Shown piece by piece: positions 44,388-56,928 of a stretch of DNA of 64,000 bases (its first letter is position 1; every line of letters starts with the position of its first letter). A program made the translations under genes and the position numbers. Source of the stretch: Hetaerina americana (taxonomy: Eukaryota > Arthropoda > Insecta > Odonata > Calopterygidae). The stretch is taken from assembly GCA_022747635.1 (NCBI GenBank), contig JAKTNV010000007.1, positions 11,807,997 through 11,871,996 on the forward strand, in the 5' to 3' direction. Below the pieces are notes generated by a model. That model did not search any database, was not told the DNA's origin, and was given only the letters and a program-made list of their open reading frames with translations.

Positions 44388-47300
44388 CTGCAAGAGATTA
44401 TCGTAAATCACAAAACTGTAATGCTTTCTACCCGTTTTCACGAGGGGTGAATTTAATGATTCCATGACCATAGTTAGTTTCCCAACACAATGGTACTCCT
44501 TCAACGCTGATTATGCTTCTGAGAACAAAGCGTACACCTACTACATGTCATAGTAACCTTCATATTAATGAAGTTACTTCCTCTATCAGATTTGGGATGA
44601 TTTCATTTGGAAACCCGAATATTCTGTAGTTAGAGATGTATTGTAAGGGCGTTCATCAAATGGAAGAGTGAATTCAGGAGTCCTTTAAAAACAACTCTTA
44701 AGTGCTACATGGTAAATCGAATCCTGTGAAATATACATCGCTAATGAGCTTGGAATTCTTGTTATTATAATTGGTACAGGGAATTAATTTTCGCTAAAGT
44801 AGCTCAGACTGTAAAATGTTAAGAGAAAACCGCTGGGATATTGGTGACGGAAAACGAAAGCGAAGACATTTGAAGATTTGAAATATGAGATCAGAGGCTA
44901 CCTAAGGGAACCTACTATTCCAAGATGGATAATTAATGATTATGATGAACTGGACATTGATATTGAAGGAGTAACACTTTTTTCCGATTCTGTGCGTGCC
45001 TGTATTCATACAACTTGGAGCTAAAGCCATGCTCAACATGTTTTCAGATCGTTCTCAAACGCATGAACCCGCCATGATTTTATACTCAGAATATTGTGAG
45101 TGTCGTATTTTAGCATAAGTAATGTAAAAGACTTAATTACGTATTATTTCCGAAAGGAAGCGAATCCATCAATGCCATCCTGATCTAGCATTTTCATTGG
45201 CTTTTTAATCTGAAACTGAACAAAAGAAAGTTCATTTCATGGATGGATAATTTGTAAATTTGGAGACCTCAGAAGTTAACTTGAGACTCAAATCCGTTCC
45301 TTTCATATAAATGAGCAAGATTTAAAGCATGTTTATTATTTTTTTATCTTTCAAACATTTAACTAATCTGAATATCAGTGCAATAACGGCCGAGCATTAC
45401 ACCTCAAGTCCTCATCAGTGTGACATCCTAATTAAACTTCACTCATATGAGGCGCGTAATGAGTCTTCGTTGAAGGTGATACAGGCAACCACATTCTAAC
45501 CCGCTACGGCAATCTGCACGTCGCCCAAGGATTTTTACACACACATTAAGCAACTGACGCATTTCAAAGCATATTAGCGAATGACTCCGAAATTACTGTC
45601 TCACCACCTTCCGAAGTTCTTTGAATTTAAATGTTGCATATTTGTAGGTACTGAAACATTAATTTGGTTTTGAGGTTATTCCAGCCTCCAGGGATAGGGT
45701 CATTGCACAGCGTACACAATTAAAAAGAAAAAAAAACGAATGCAACTTACCAAGGGTGATAATAAAAGCCTCAACGATCAGGTCAGACGTTGACTGTGTT
45801 ATACAAATTCCAAATAAAATAAAAATTGAGCACCTTGAACTTGTATCCGCTCGGCTACCCAGACTGGCCGCGTGACTACAGTAAAAACTTCAGAATGTTT
45901 TCGAGCAAAACAAACAGTTATTTTGACAGTTTTTATTTCGAATGGAACGACTTCACAAGGAAATATACATTATTTGGAATGCTGACCAAAGGCAAAATTA
46001 ACATAACTTTCTTCTGAAATTTAGTTATGACTTATGAATACGATTCAATTTAAAGGTATTATATTTTCTGAGTAGTAGAAGAAGGATATCTCCATTACTC
46101 TTCCTATATTATCCATCATTTCTATAATAACTTCACTGTGTTTACATATGTAAACAGATTTGAAAGTTCAAGTAGTTATTCTCTTGCAACACAGGCAAGA
46201 AAGTACCCTTTCTGAGATTCAGGATAGAATTAATGTATTCTTTCCGGAAAGAAAATTACATTTATTACAGAAAATACTCTATGCGCGTACTTAGATATAG
46301 TGAAATTATTACTCAACTTGAGTCTCGTCGGAGAGGGACAGGCGAAAAGTTTAACTTCTGGATTCATAAGTCATCGAGGGCTCAGCAGTCATTGCAATTA
46401 TGAACGACGTAATAATTCAAAATGTACGGGAAAAGCTCAGACTACCTTGGATTTATTGATTACATTCGAATCGTCAGGATCAATGACCAGTTCAAGAGAC
46501 GTTGAAGTAGACGTTTTTCGGAATGTTGTTAATTTTGGATGACGTTTTTCACGGGGTATTTCCAGGTCGTTAGCTTATTAGTCAGTTACTTACCACTCGA
46601 TTTAAAGAGCTCAATTGCGTGGGTGAAGCATCAAAACCATTGGAGCAGCACCAAACGTAAGCAAAGTGGTCGTTATGCAGTCATACAAAAGATAGTATGC
46701 AGTCATACGTGTCTTATCGGAGTTTCACTCTAAATGATAAACATATAATAAAAATTTTGGATTATATATATTACATATAGTCGAACCCTTAAAAGCCATC
46801 GTTCGAAACTGACGAAAATGAAACAGAAAAATAACAATTATTTTTTAATAGAGATAATTGTGCAGCAGACACGATTTTATGTTGGTGGAAGTGAAAAATA
46901 ATAATATTATTCCCAGAAGAATTTTTGATGATTTACCATCAGAGGAGTATGAAAAATATTTTTAAAGGCTGTTGTTTTCACTGTAGCATTGAAAATGTAG
47001 ATACGTACTTTATCGGTGAAATGGGCCGAGAAGAAAACAAATGAGGAAATACTTGTTATGGTGGGCGAGGAGAGGGGGTTGTTGGGAGCAATCCTTTGGA
47101 GACAGGAAAAGTGGATGAAGGTGGTGTTGACCGGCAGTGGGATGTTGAAGACTGTAATAGAGGGGGGAATTTTAGGCAAACGAGAAAAGGAAAGGAACAG
47201 CATAGGGATGTTGGACGGGACGAAGGGAGGAAGGAAGTATTCAGAGATGAAGAGGGACCTGATGTAGAGTAGGATGTTGTGTTTTGCTAGGAGTCACAAG

Positions 47301-49555
47301 TTATTTAATTAGTAGCTATGTCCATCCTAAAACCTAACTTAACCGGTAGATTACCTTATAATAATAACGTACTTTATCCACGCAAATGACGCACACTTCC
47401 ATCATCTCTCTAGAAAATTACATCGCAACGTACATTTTCCAATATATGAGACTTGCACTAAGATAAAGGGCTTTAAGGATACTGCATTAAGATGCGGACA
47501 TAAGAAGCCTACAATTTAAGCCTTTGCAGGAAAATTAGTAGGAACTAGAAGGAAAACTGTAAAAAAAATTTTGCTAAATTGCAAACTGTAACAATTGTAC
47601 TCGCCATATAATGGTTTTGCTAATGCAAAAAAAGAGATGGCATATGAAATGAGGAATTATGCTTCCTTTATTGTCGAACGACTGATTTTCATATCGTCAC
47701 GTTGTGCATAAGCGTCACTGATCCGAATTGAAATAGCTGACAGATCATTTTCTCTCTCGGGCAACGTCCTCCAATTAATGTAACGTTGGACGAAAGTATG
47801 GGCTTCACCGACTTCAATTTTGGCCCACTACTTTTTAAAACTGACAAGTGAGTCAATGAAAAACGTAATAAATTCCCAAGGACCGGAGGGACGCCCCTCA
47901 ATGTCTTCTTCTAGGCCCTTGGCTCATAATGCATGTGCATGTACATTATCATAGAACGTATAAAAAATAATTACTATATTGACCATACACACTATTATCC
48001 CAACCCTATGGCATCACTAAAAAGAGGCGGAGACACTACTCACACAGGGTTGGATGAGGGAAATGATTAAGCCTGATGACTACGAACACAGGAGTTGTCC
48101 TTAGACTTCAGGAGTTTCAGGAGGAATGCGATTGATTACCCAGTAATTGCCCAAAATACTTCTAATGAACATTTCTACATCAATAAAACCCTGTGACTTA
48201 GCGTGTATGAACATTTCGGATGAATTCCAATTTGCCTTCACACGGCAAACACGAAAATAATTGGTAACTCTTGTATTAGGCAGCGGACCAGAAGTAGGGC
48301 GGTTGTCATGGACCCAGCAAAACTTTCACAATATCGTATTTTCCTGAGGGATAGAGTTTTGCTAATAACTGCTGTGGTGTTTGAAATTTAAACCCGGCCG
48401 TATCGAACTATTGTGCTGGTATGAGGTGATTTCATTCACCAACAGATTCGGGTTCAACCTCCGGCGTCGGCTTGGTTTCAATCTAAAGAATTCTAATTAT
48501 CACGCAGATTCCTTTGGGAGAAGAACACTTCTAGTGTTGTGTTACACCCAATAAGTAGAACGTGGAAGCCCGGAAACCATGGACCCTTTCGGCAATGTCT
48601 ACGCAGGGTTTCCCTCCTCCCTTTCTCTCTGGGGTTTTTCGTTGCGTATATATGGACTAGGGAATATTCTCCGTTAATATGAGGAACGGTTTCTATCGCG
48701 CCTAAATCTTACCTGAGACATCATCATGTGCTACCGGAAGAAAGAGAATCACATTATCGCACATTTCTCAGGACCCCATGACATTACCAGTTTTCGTTAT
48801 CACCTTAGATGCGCCCCACCCATAATATTCGGTCATTAGAAGACGTAATCAGAGATATGAAGCATCGGAAAATTTGAACAGCGAAAAATAGTAACCTCTG
48901 AAACATGGTGCTGTAGGTGAATGTTGGAAATGAAATGGACAAAGTGAGTACCGGGGAAGTAAAGATAAGAGGAAAGGAGAATATGCAGAACTCTACGGGA
49001 AATAAGAAGAGGTATACTGGACACACTTTGAGGCACAATAGATTGATTAGAAACATAATAGAACGGAAAATTGAAGGGAATACTCTATGAGAGAGAACAA
49101 GAGACAAATTAAGAAGGGCGTGAAAGAGAAAAGCTACCAGGGAGTGGGAGGGCATTAACACTGGATAAAGAAGAATTAAGGACTTCTGTGAAACAATATT
49201 CGGATTGAAACACAGATGTTAAGGCGACGTACTCGATATAAAACCGTTGCTCTCGCCCGAGGGGAGGACACACGTGTGACGCAGATGCCAGCTTACCTTG
49301 CTGCGACCTCTTCTCGAACGAGGTCTCGGGCAAAGACGCTGGTGGACACTGTGTCCTCCTGAACAGGGACCAGGGTGGAATCCGCAGCATCTCTTGGGTG
49401 GCAGAGTCATCGGAAGTCATGCAGCCATTGGAGCAGGCGGCCAGAGAGAAGATCAAGATGGCCGCGATGGCCAGCTGGCTTTTGAGTCGAGTTGTTCGAC
49501 AGAGCGACGGAGATGGTCCATGAGCGCAGTCGTCCACTATACCTACCCCAGCCAT
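44056..49555 (-). CDS. PTTH/trunk-family secreted cystine-knot ligand
   Basis: Two minus-strand exons, 49555-49297 and 44387-44056, join in phase (split valine) to give 196 residues. A hydrophobic core at about 28-40 (LAIAAILIFSLAA), after an unusually long n-region, is the signal peptide. KR at 82-83 gives a mature part of 113 residues. That part has CTC at 94-96, then LDLGSSRFPRYL, the family signature. Cysteines follow at 119, 126 and 132, then YKVRVL, an acidic run near 150-163, LPESLRSGWRFEE, and CDC at 184-186. Seven mature cysteines match PTTH (six paired and one joining the dimer). PTTH drives ecdysone release and trunk patterns the embryo termini, both through the Torso receptor tyrosine kinase. 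I cannot separate the two by eye. Other exons may exist, but none is needed. Confidence 0.85.
44848..45024 (+). other. unassigned 58-codon open frame without ATG
   Basis: Plus strand, stop to stop. It contains TFEDLKYEIRGYLREPTIPR and WIINDYDELDIDIEGVTLF, which look protein-like. I do not recognise it; it may be a transposon scrap inside the hormone-gene intron. Confidence 0.25.
46990..47290 (+). mobile_element. RTE-like LINE, C-terminal fragment
   Basis: The frame reads KKTNEEILVMVGEERGLLGA, KWMKVVL, VIEGGILGKREKERNSIGML and KYSEMKRDLM. This is the usual end of RTE-type reverse-transcriptase proteins (EEVL..VGE..RLL, then VIEG...GKR.RGR). It is antisense to the hormone gene. Confidence 0.7.
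48385..48620 (+). repeat. possible tRNA-derived SINE
   Basis: A GATTCGGGTTCAACCTCCGG stretch resembles a B box, and the following 180 bases have SINE-like body features. No second copy was noticed, so this is weak. Confidence 0.35.
48830..49230 (+). mobile_element. RTE-like LINE fragment close to the hormone-gene splice donor
   Basis: Frameshifted plus-strand pieces read ETWCC, MLEMKWT, GNKKRYTGHTLRHNRLIRNI and IERKIEGN, matching the same region as the copy at 46990. The element seems to end about 70 bases from the donor of exon 1, in antisense. Confidence 0.6.
49297..49555 (-). CDS. PTTH/trunk-like exon 1 (signal peptide and pro-region)
   Basis: Starts MAGVGIVDD at ATG 49555 and ends KRSQQ at CAAG/GTAAGC, phase 1. 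A TATA-like box lies 42-48 bases upstream of the ATG. Confidence 0.75.
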
Positions 49556-49596
49556 TTGTTCCTATGGTCTGCGGATTCCGCTACCGTGAGATGAGG

Positions 49597-49603
49597 TATT
49601 TAT
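49597..49603 (-). promoter_or_regulatory. TATA-like box of the PTTH/trunk-like gene
   Basis: Minus strand ATAAATA, about 45 bases before the ATG. A start of transcription near 49570 would leave a leader of only about 15 bases, so the true promoter could lie elsewhere. Confidence 0.35.
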
Positions 49604-50689
49604 GGGAGATCCTTCCTCGTCGTTCCCAAGGAAACGGGCGAGGGTAAATGGAACAAAATGGCTTGATTTCTTCATGGAAAGGCGCCGACACTTTTCCCGT
49701 AGGAAGAGGGCGGATCGAATGGCCATGCACTAAAAGAGGGACAATAGGTTGGGGAGACAATACAGGTGACGTATTAGGGGATGCATTAAGGGATTAAGAA
49801 AATGGGGGTTTTAAGTTTCCGGCGAGACAACGGACGAAACTGTTCTCTTTCACTCTTTTTCCCCTGTAGTTTCCTCTTAGCGAGATCCAGATGCGTTCCT
49901 GAATGAAGATCGAAAATAGTTTCGCCAAGATGTAAGAAAACCTCTTGGATTTAGCGAAATAAAGCTCAACATCAAAATAATATAGTAGTCTATCGGAGGT
50001 ATGGAATCACCGAGCTACTAAACAGTTTCTTGGGGACTAAAAACTGCCAGACCTCTAATTCCAGACTAGCACTACACTTAACACCCTACCGGCCTTCATT
50101 ACAATAAAACATGTTTCAACTCCGTAATCTCTCCAACTCTCCTTTTGTCACTCAAAGAGCTTAATCTTTTCCCTTTTCTACCTCACTTTTCCTCCATCTA
50201 TTCCTGTGAGATTATTCCCTACATTATTATTTTTACATCTCACTACCTCTCATTATCTTCTCCGTCCATATGTTTGTCCTTTTTTCACTACCCTCTTCTC
50301 CTACTATACGTAACATGTCAGTTATTCCTTTCCGTCCGACTCATTTACTTCATTTTTCGTCATGTTCACGTTTCAAGTCTGTAATTCACTCACCTGAAAG
50401 ACTATGTTCCCAAGCCGCAGTTATCCAAGTCTTAACATGTAATTATCTTAATGATAGATTAAATTATCCCATATTGTTTCGACAAAATGGAATTACTTGA
50501 TTCCCCGAAAGACATCCGAATGATGTCATCAACAAATATTTATGAGGCGAATGAATCGATGGACTAAGTAGACACAAAAAACAAGAAAATACACAAAATT
50601 ATCCTTTCTTATGGATTTAATTGATTTGGTCGGATTTTCATTCAGGACTGTCTGTGCCGAAATGTAGTAGGTTGTTCCCAAATAATGGC
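49604..50689. other. upstream region of the PTTH/trunk-like gene
   Basis: Includes a CT-rich stretch on the plus strand (about 50140-50340). No gene is supported. Confidence 0.35.
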
Positions 50690-51725
50690 GCGGTCTTCAT
50701 CACACGAATACCTTATAAAGCGGAATTGACAACAGCAGCGCAGAAGAGGACCAAGTCTGTTAGAATAAGGACTTGAAATGTAAGGACGATTTTGAGGATA
50801 GGAAAATTAAAAAAATATACAGCGGCAATTGGAGTCTGGAGATGTAGAAATGCTATAGCTGTGCGAGGACAGGTGGAAGAAATGTGAGAGTTACTGGGCG
50901 ATAGTTTTCGCGTGCATGCACTATAAGTACAGTGGAGGGTGAGACAGCTAGAGTAGCAGTGCGACGATAGTGCGAACTGATGCATGGATAGATATAGCGC
51001 GAAAAATGCGGTGGAATACGCACTGCGAAAATATGAAGAATTAACAGAGGAAGGGTAAATACTAGTGCGCTGTACATGAAGGAAAAAGCGCTATCAGGAA
51101 CTAGTACGAGAGAATCCGAGCACACTATCAAATATTAGGCAGGGAATTATTATCAATAGACCCAGAGCATATTCATTAAATATGGAAAATAATTCATAGA
51201 TGGTCAATGTGGAAAGGATATTATACCAGCAAGTTTAGGCATAGAGAGCATGACGTAGATTAGGTCCAGGCATACTTGATTGCGAGATGGAAAGGGCGTT
51301 AAGGGTATTGAAATCAAATAAGACCATGAGAACAGATTCGTAACATTCCTAAGGAACAACTTTAGGTCTTAAGGGAAAACTTAAAAGGAAGAATTTTTAT
51401 GGGATGATTCGCGCCATCTCTGAGGAAAGAATTTGGAAGGAATAGTTCGTTAGATCACCGCTAGTTCCCATCCTAAAAAAAGGAAGGCGGGCGAAAAGTG
51501 GCACTTTGAATGAGAAGATCGAGATGAAGACAAATAATTACAAAGAGGATGATCAGTTTGGCTGTAGGAAGAGGAAAGATATGCATGTTGCCACCTCAGT
51601 AATGAGATCACTAATATAAATGAACATAGGGAACAACTGGAATGTATTTGTTCGTTTCGTAGATTGCGTTTGAAAAAGTTAATCGGGTAGAATTAGTGCA
51701 TTTAATACCCCAGTTATCATCTCAA
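50690..51725 (+). mobile_element. RTE-like LINE, decayed endonuclease and reverse-transcriptase start
   Basis: Plus-strand pieces in several frames read IRTWNVRTILRIGKLKK (the TWNVRTL start of the apurinic-type endonuclease), then CEMERALRVLKSNKTMRTDS, AISEERIWKE and LVPILKKGRRAKSG of the reverse-transcriptase front. There are many stops and frameshifts. The order of domains shows a mostly full-length front half, cut at about 51725 where a SINE follows. Confidence 0.7.
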
Positions 51726-51935
51726 ACGTCGGTTTGATAGGCCAGGTTGGAACTTACTTAGTAGGTACAAAGCCCAATGGCGTGTGAAATGCGCACATCC
51801 AGATAGGGGGGAGGTAGTCCCTTTCCCTGTGACGCCTATGGTTACCCAGAAAGATCTGGTACCCGAAAAATAACACGGTTGGATGAAGTGAGTGTACCCA
51901 GAGTTATCCTCGGCAATCGAACCCGGCGCACTTAC
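51725..51935 (-). mobile_element. SINE family B, minus-strand copy
   Basis: Minus sense: CCGGGTTCGATTGCCGAGG (B box), the body GGGAAAGGGACTACC, then TTTCACACGCCATTGGGCTT and an end CCTATCAAAC shared with the 59140 copy. Confidence 0.75.
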
Positions 51936-54184
51936 TACACGATGAATGCAATTGACAAGATAAAATTAGAGTGGATGGGTGGGAGATTTATTCGTAACCT
52001 GTTCATGTGTCTAACTGCTCAGGTGCGTGTGTGTTGGATGGAGAGTTGGGATGGATATTGCTTGAGAGGTATGGCAGGAATGTTGATTATCTTGGTTTTC
52101 AACTTAAATATGGAGGAAATGGTAACAATGCCCTGATAATAAGTGGTATAATGGGACATAAGATCATCCTCAAACTCTTACCGCCAAGGCAACGAAGTAA
52201 TAATATTCTTGAAATCCAGAAGACCCGTATCACCCGACACAGATTTCAAGCAGATACACAAATTCAATTTTGTTAAATCTTGATTAATCGCTCATCATAT
52301 TGACGCATTATGGAGGGGAGTGGAGTGAAACTGACACTATAATGCCCGCCATCCCACTCATCTAAAAATTCGCTGGAGTAATCAATACGAGGGCGCGATC
52401 GTGTACCTTTATTTAGCGCGCTGTCGCTATTCATCTGGGCTCCTCTGATCTGTAGACTCTTAAGATATCTAAGATATACAGTTAGCGATCACGAATCTTG
52501 CAATCAGAACCCAGGGATTCATGGTATCGTTAGTAATCGCGAGGGTCTGGCTTTTGCGTTAGAATACTTGTAGAAAAGGGATAGAAAATTTGCAATCGAC
52601 CCCCTAAATAAAGATAACAATAACGAGTGCAGTTTATAAAGATCCAGAATTCCTAATAAGGTTTATTCCCGCCAAAATAAATCATGGATACATTACTAGT
52701 ATCCAGAAAATGTTCCAGGTACCTGCTTCCCAAGATGGTATTAAATATATAATTTCAGTTTCATTATTATCTATTGGATAAGAAATAAAACGTTTTTTTT
52801 AATTGGTACCTGTTCGAGAATTGAGATAAAGTCGAACATTTAATTAAAATATTCGCAATTTCTTACAAATGTTTGAATGTAATTGAAGCAATTATTTTTA
52901 AAAGACTGAAATTGGAAGGTGCTGAGCGTTCACATTAATGATGACTAAATTAAAGAAAAGTAGAAAAAATCAGAATAGGAATAATTCTAACGATAAACGA
53001 GTTTTTCGATTGAAATGCATGGATGTTTATTATTTAGATATTATCAACTACTTAAAATGTTTGGAATGGAAAAAAAACTCACGGACAACTATATAGTGAC
53101 GCACTAGGATAATTCAAAGTCTTGAAGATTAATGCCTTCCATAGTTAATAATAACTACCTCCAAGAATTCTTCTCTTATAAGTACACTTTTAAATTTATT
53201 TTCACCGTTAATTGAGATTCCTCACGGTAAACGATTCAACGCCATTAAACATAAGTATTTCCGAACAACTACTAAGGACGTTTCCCAAATGTCCATCTCG
53301 ATAAAAAAGGTGGTACATACAAAATCTTCCGAGTCGCATTCCCACTACGCCATGAAAGACAAAATCATTTCCAAATTTTTTTCATTACTTATTAGTCCCG
53401 GAGTTATCCTTGGGAGTATGCTACCTCGAATGTATACTTCTGTGATATCCCCCTCTTGTTTAGGTTAATTGTGAAATCTATCGAGTGAAAATGTTTAAAT
53501 CATAAACATGACGAGCACGGAATGGAGAATAATGACGAGGTCATTTCGCAATTTTTTCTCAAAAGGATTGTACGAGAACCACCAGATGAAATACGGTGTA
53601 AGGTGCCCAATGCCCTCCCAATAGTTCCCTTTCCACAGGAGACCTTGACCCCCACTCCCGCGGAGCCCCACCTCTCCTTCGCGGAATCCCCCGCCCTCTT
53701 TTGCCCGGGGTTCAATCCCTGCTTCCTACTTGACTGGGAATGCTCTCACTCGGCACGGCATTGGCCAATATTAATCTGTTCCTCCTCCATGATGCATACT
53801 CCAACTTTTGGAAATATTTATCTTAAGTATTGATCATTTGAATGCCACTACGATTGCAGGTATGTTGCAGCGTGCTTCGTAGTTGCCATTTTTTAAACGG
53901 GATTCGTAGATGCTTCCTTAATTTGGGCACCCGTTTTCAAGTTCCATGTTCAGTAGATTTTGTATCCTAAACGAAAGAAAATGAAGCTAAGCAAGATTTT
54001 TCAATTTGGAACTGATAAATATATTTTTTTTAATTTCTGGGGTTTCTTAAAACTCAGACTATATTTATCATCAATATTTGGCTCTTAATTATGATGTAAG
54101 CATAGTCAGTTTTTAATAATTTGGATTACGCCTTAGTATGATCTTTTTAAAACCACCCTTGAGAAAGAAAAGACTCCTTTCTCA

Positions 54185-54190
<6 letters not shown>
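51936..54190. other. unassigned sequence with a short GC-rich patch
   Basis: No gene is supported. At about 53630-53720 a GC-rich patch ends in GGGGTTCAATCCCTG, a tRNA-like B box, so a further SINE is likely there. Confidence 0.35.

Positions 54191-54259
<69 letters not shown>
54191..54259. repeat. (TA)n microsatellite, about 34 units
   Basis: An uninterrupted TA run of about 69 bases, preceded by imperfect TATATG. Length may be unreliable in assembly. Confidence 0.95.
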
Positions 54260-54262
<3 letters not shown>

Positions 54263-54860
54263 ATTTATTTGAGTTGTGCTACCAACCATTGCACATCATA
54301 AGCAAGAAACATATGGACTAAGGTCAGAGACATCTGATAAATCAAGTAAACTGGACCTTTTGACATTATGATGATTGTTGAAGAAATAACAATTCCGCTT
54401 ATTAAAATAATATTGATCTAGTAATCCAAAAATTTTCAAATACATAGTGCATCAATGAATGTTTGAAGCTTGACCCAGAACACTTCCATGACTTGCAAAC
54501 TTCATCGAAATAAGAATAGGTGGGCCAAACACTATTACAACAATAAAATTCTATTATGTATATCACTGCCTATCTTTGCAAGCGAGTACTTAACTTTAGG
54601 TTTTTTGAACCAAACAAACAGGAAGACCAAGATGCAAGACCAAGTACACAGCAGGTTTTCTAAAACCAGACCACTGATGTTCGCATATCACTCACATTTC
54701 TTCTCATATTATCCATGGAAAGCCTCACATTGAATTAGTGAACATTTTTTGCAAAGCTACCCATAGAAAAAGCACACCACATATCCGAAGTGAACAGATT
54801 GGTTAGTGGATATGTCCAATACGTATGGCATTTACCCATAGGGGCTATAGCGAGTAGGGT
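54260..54860. other. unassigned sequence
   Basis: AT-rich, no gene or repeat recognised. Confidence 0.35.
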
Positions 54861-55160
54861 GGTCAGTCCGAAATAAATACGCCCTCAATGAGGTAACGAC
54901 AACTTTATTTTCGCGCGGTACAAAATGGAACAGCGGTTCGAAGCGAGGGAGCGCGGACGAGGGGTCGCGAACTCGTCGACGGCTCTAGGAAGACTCTTTT
55001 TGGGGCCCTCTCTTCGGGGCCCTCTCACTTGTGTCGTGGTGGCGGACCCTGGTGACCTTCCGCGTCACCACCGTCGACAGATGACGGCGCGCTTCCGGTG
55101 GGAGTCGCCGGTAGCAGACTGGTTCCATTCGGAAGCGGCCGCTACAGGGCTATTAGTGGC
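54861..55160 (-). mobile_element. GC-rich LTR-like block (possible solo LTR)
   Basis: A sharply bounded GC- and CpG-rich block in AT-rich surroundings. In minus sense it ends GCGCGAAAATAAAGTTGTCG then TTACCTCATTGAGGG, with AATAAA near the end as in the R-U5 part of insect LTRs. I could not define matching ends or a target duplication, so solo LTR is an inference. The open frame on its plus strand (54925-55227) is probably a by-product of the GC content. Confidence 0.45.
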
Positions 55161-56928
55161 AGCAACTGAATTTTTTTGCAGACATGAATTCTCTAAGTCC
55201 CTGATACATGCCATAAAATTATTTTAAGATAAGGTCACCATAATCAATTTCTTACAGGTGAGTAGAATTACAATCAAAGCGTAAAAATAATTTGCTTTGA
55301 CCAGGATTCAAACTTGGGTCCTTAGATGTCCAGCTGAGTGTTTAAGGCAGTTAATCTGCCAAGGTACCTTAATTCACACTGAAATTTTAGGGCCTTTAAA
55401 AGAACGAGATGTTTTAATGAAATACCAGACATAAAATGTCACTAGCATTACCTAGAATGCATAGGCTCATGATCCCTTTTAAGGTACTGCCATTTTGGGA
55501 GAGTAGGATTATTCTGCTTTTTACAAATGAAAGGAAAAATAAAGATGAAAACTGAGAATTTGGGTACGGACAATTCAAGGAGGATTTCAAATGATATGTA
55601 ACCCCCCGATAATGAAGTCTTTTCAGCCAGTTATCATAATGCCATCGTTCATACGTTAAACAACATTTGTAAAACACAGAAGATATATATATTTCACCAT
55701 CCCATAGTGCATTAGCCTGAGGTTTGGTTTTCTGAGGCTAGGGTAGAACTCACCCCAAAACTAAGCCTTAAGGCAGGCAAAATTCAAGCATTAGGAGCAC
55801 CTGTGCCTTTTCCCATTCCACAAATTGGTTTCATTTAAATTTTTTAAATTTATGGCAAATAGAAAATTACAATGCTTGGATTTTTAGATTAGGTTGTCAA
55901 AAGGCATTTGTCAGGATTTGAACCAAACACCCTCCATGAAAGAGCTCTGCCCAACACTGTGGAGAAGTGTAGATATTAAAATACAGGAATCACCAAACTT
56001 GTCATTTACATTATTTTGAGTAATTGGGAGAGGCCACTAAAAACTGAACTAATTCATGGAGGGAGGAGAATAGAGAGAATCAAAGAGAAGACGGGTATTA
56101 AGACAGATCTAGTGTTCTCCTCGTGTCTGGTCAATTCTTCATGGGATCTCCACCGGCTTTAATTCTGCATTACTGCTTACATCAGCCCTGAAGGCAATGA
56201 TCCCTCAAAACATCAGCAGCAGTACATAATCTAACCCAGTAGGAGTCCACGAAGAGTTCACCATAAATCTGGTATTAACATTAATGCCCTCTTTTTATAG
56301 TGTGTGAGGGGATGAATAGTTAATATTGTCCTATTTGATGAAATGCTGCATGTTCAATACACTTCAAACCAATTCTCAAATAAGAGTCATAACAATATGG
56401 AACAATCAGGACAGGAACCAACACATCATTGCCCTATAAATTCAATCTTCCCAATTATTACAGTGAATGATGTAAGGTAGAGATTAAATAGAATGTTCAA
56501 ACAGTAGGGGTTCAAAATGTAACACTTAGATTCATACCAATTCTTAGAACATTTTGGGAACAGAAATGCATTTTCTGTAGCACTTCCTTATGTACTAAGG
56601 AGAGAGGTAATGATTTTTAGGCACTTATGGATCTGCAAACCTTAAAAATGTCATCAATTGTAGTGTACTTGTATGGATTCCTTTCTCGATACTTATTATG
56701 AATGGAAGATATTTTTCGATATTGTGAAAACACTGACACTCTCAGCGCAAGATACACTAGCCAGCTTGCAATCTATTAGAACTTCAACCTTCCTAAAAAT
56801 GTATAGTAATTCAATGCAGAGTCTACAATGGAACTTTAAAACACTACCATACTGCTAGTTTTACCGAAGAAAAGGAAAAATTTTTTAATAGGGGAATAAA
56901 GATCAAATCGACTTAATTTTTCAGAAGG
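55161..56928. other. repeat scraps, no gene
   Basis: Minus-strand tRNA-like scraps lie near 55302-55370 (GACCCAAGTTTGAATCCTGG in minus sense) and 55908-55960. A family B SINE fragment lies at 55715-55830. The rest is unassigned. CG is rare from here to the right end. Confidence 0.4.

Larger units (their letters stand above)
44388..49296 (-). other. intron of the PTTH/trunk-like gene
   Basis: A 4.9-kb intron, CG-richer than the housekeeping gene bodies. It holds two decayed RTE-like LINE pieces, a probable SINE near 48385-48620 and an unexplained open frame at 44848-45024. Confidence 0.6.

Noticed and set aside
53522..53833. 103-codon plus-strand frame
   Set aside because: Its proline-rich middle is a GC-rich repeat patch ending in a tRNA-like B box.
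54925..55227. 100-codon plus-strand frame in the GC-rich block
   Set aside because: Lies in an LTR-like block on the opposite strand; no motif.
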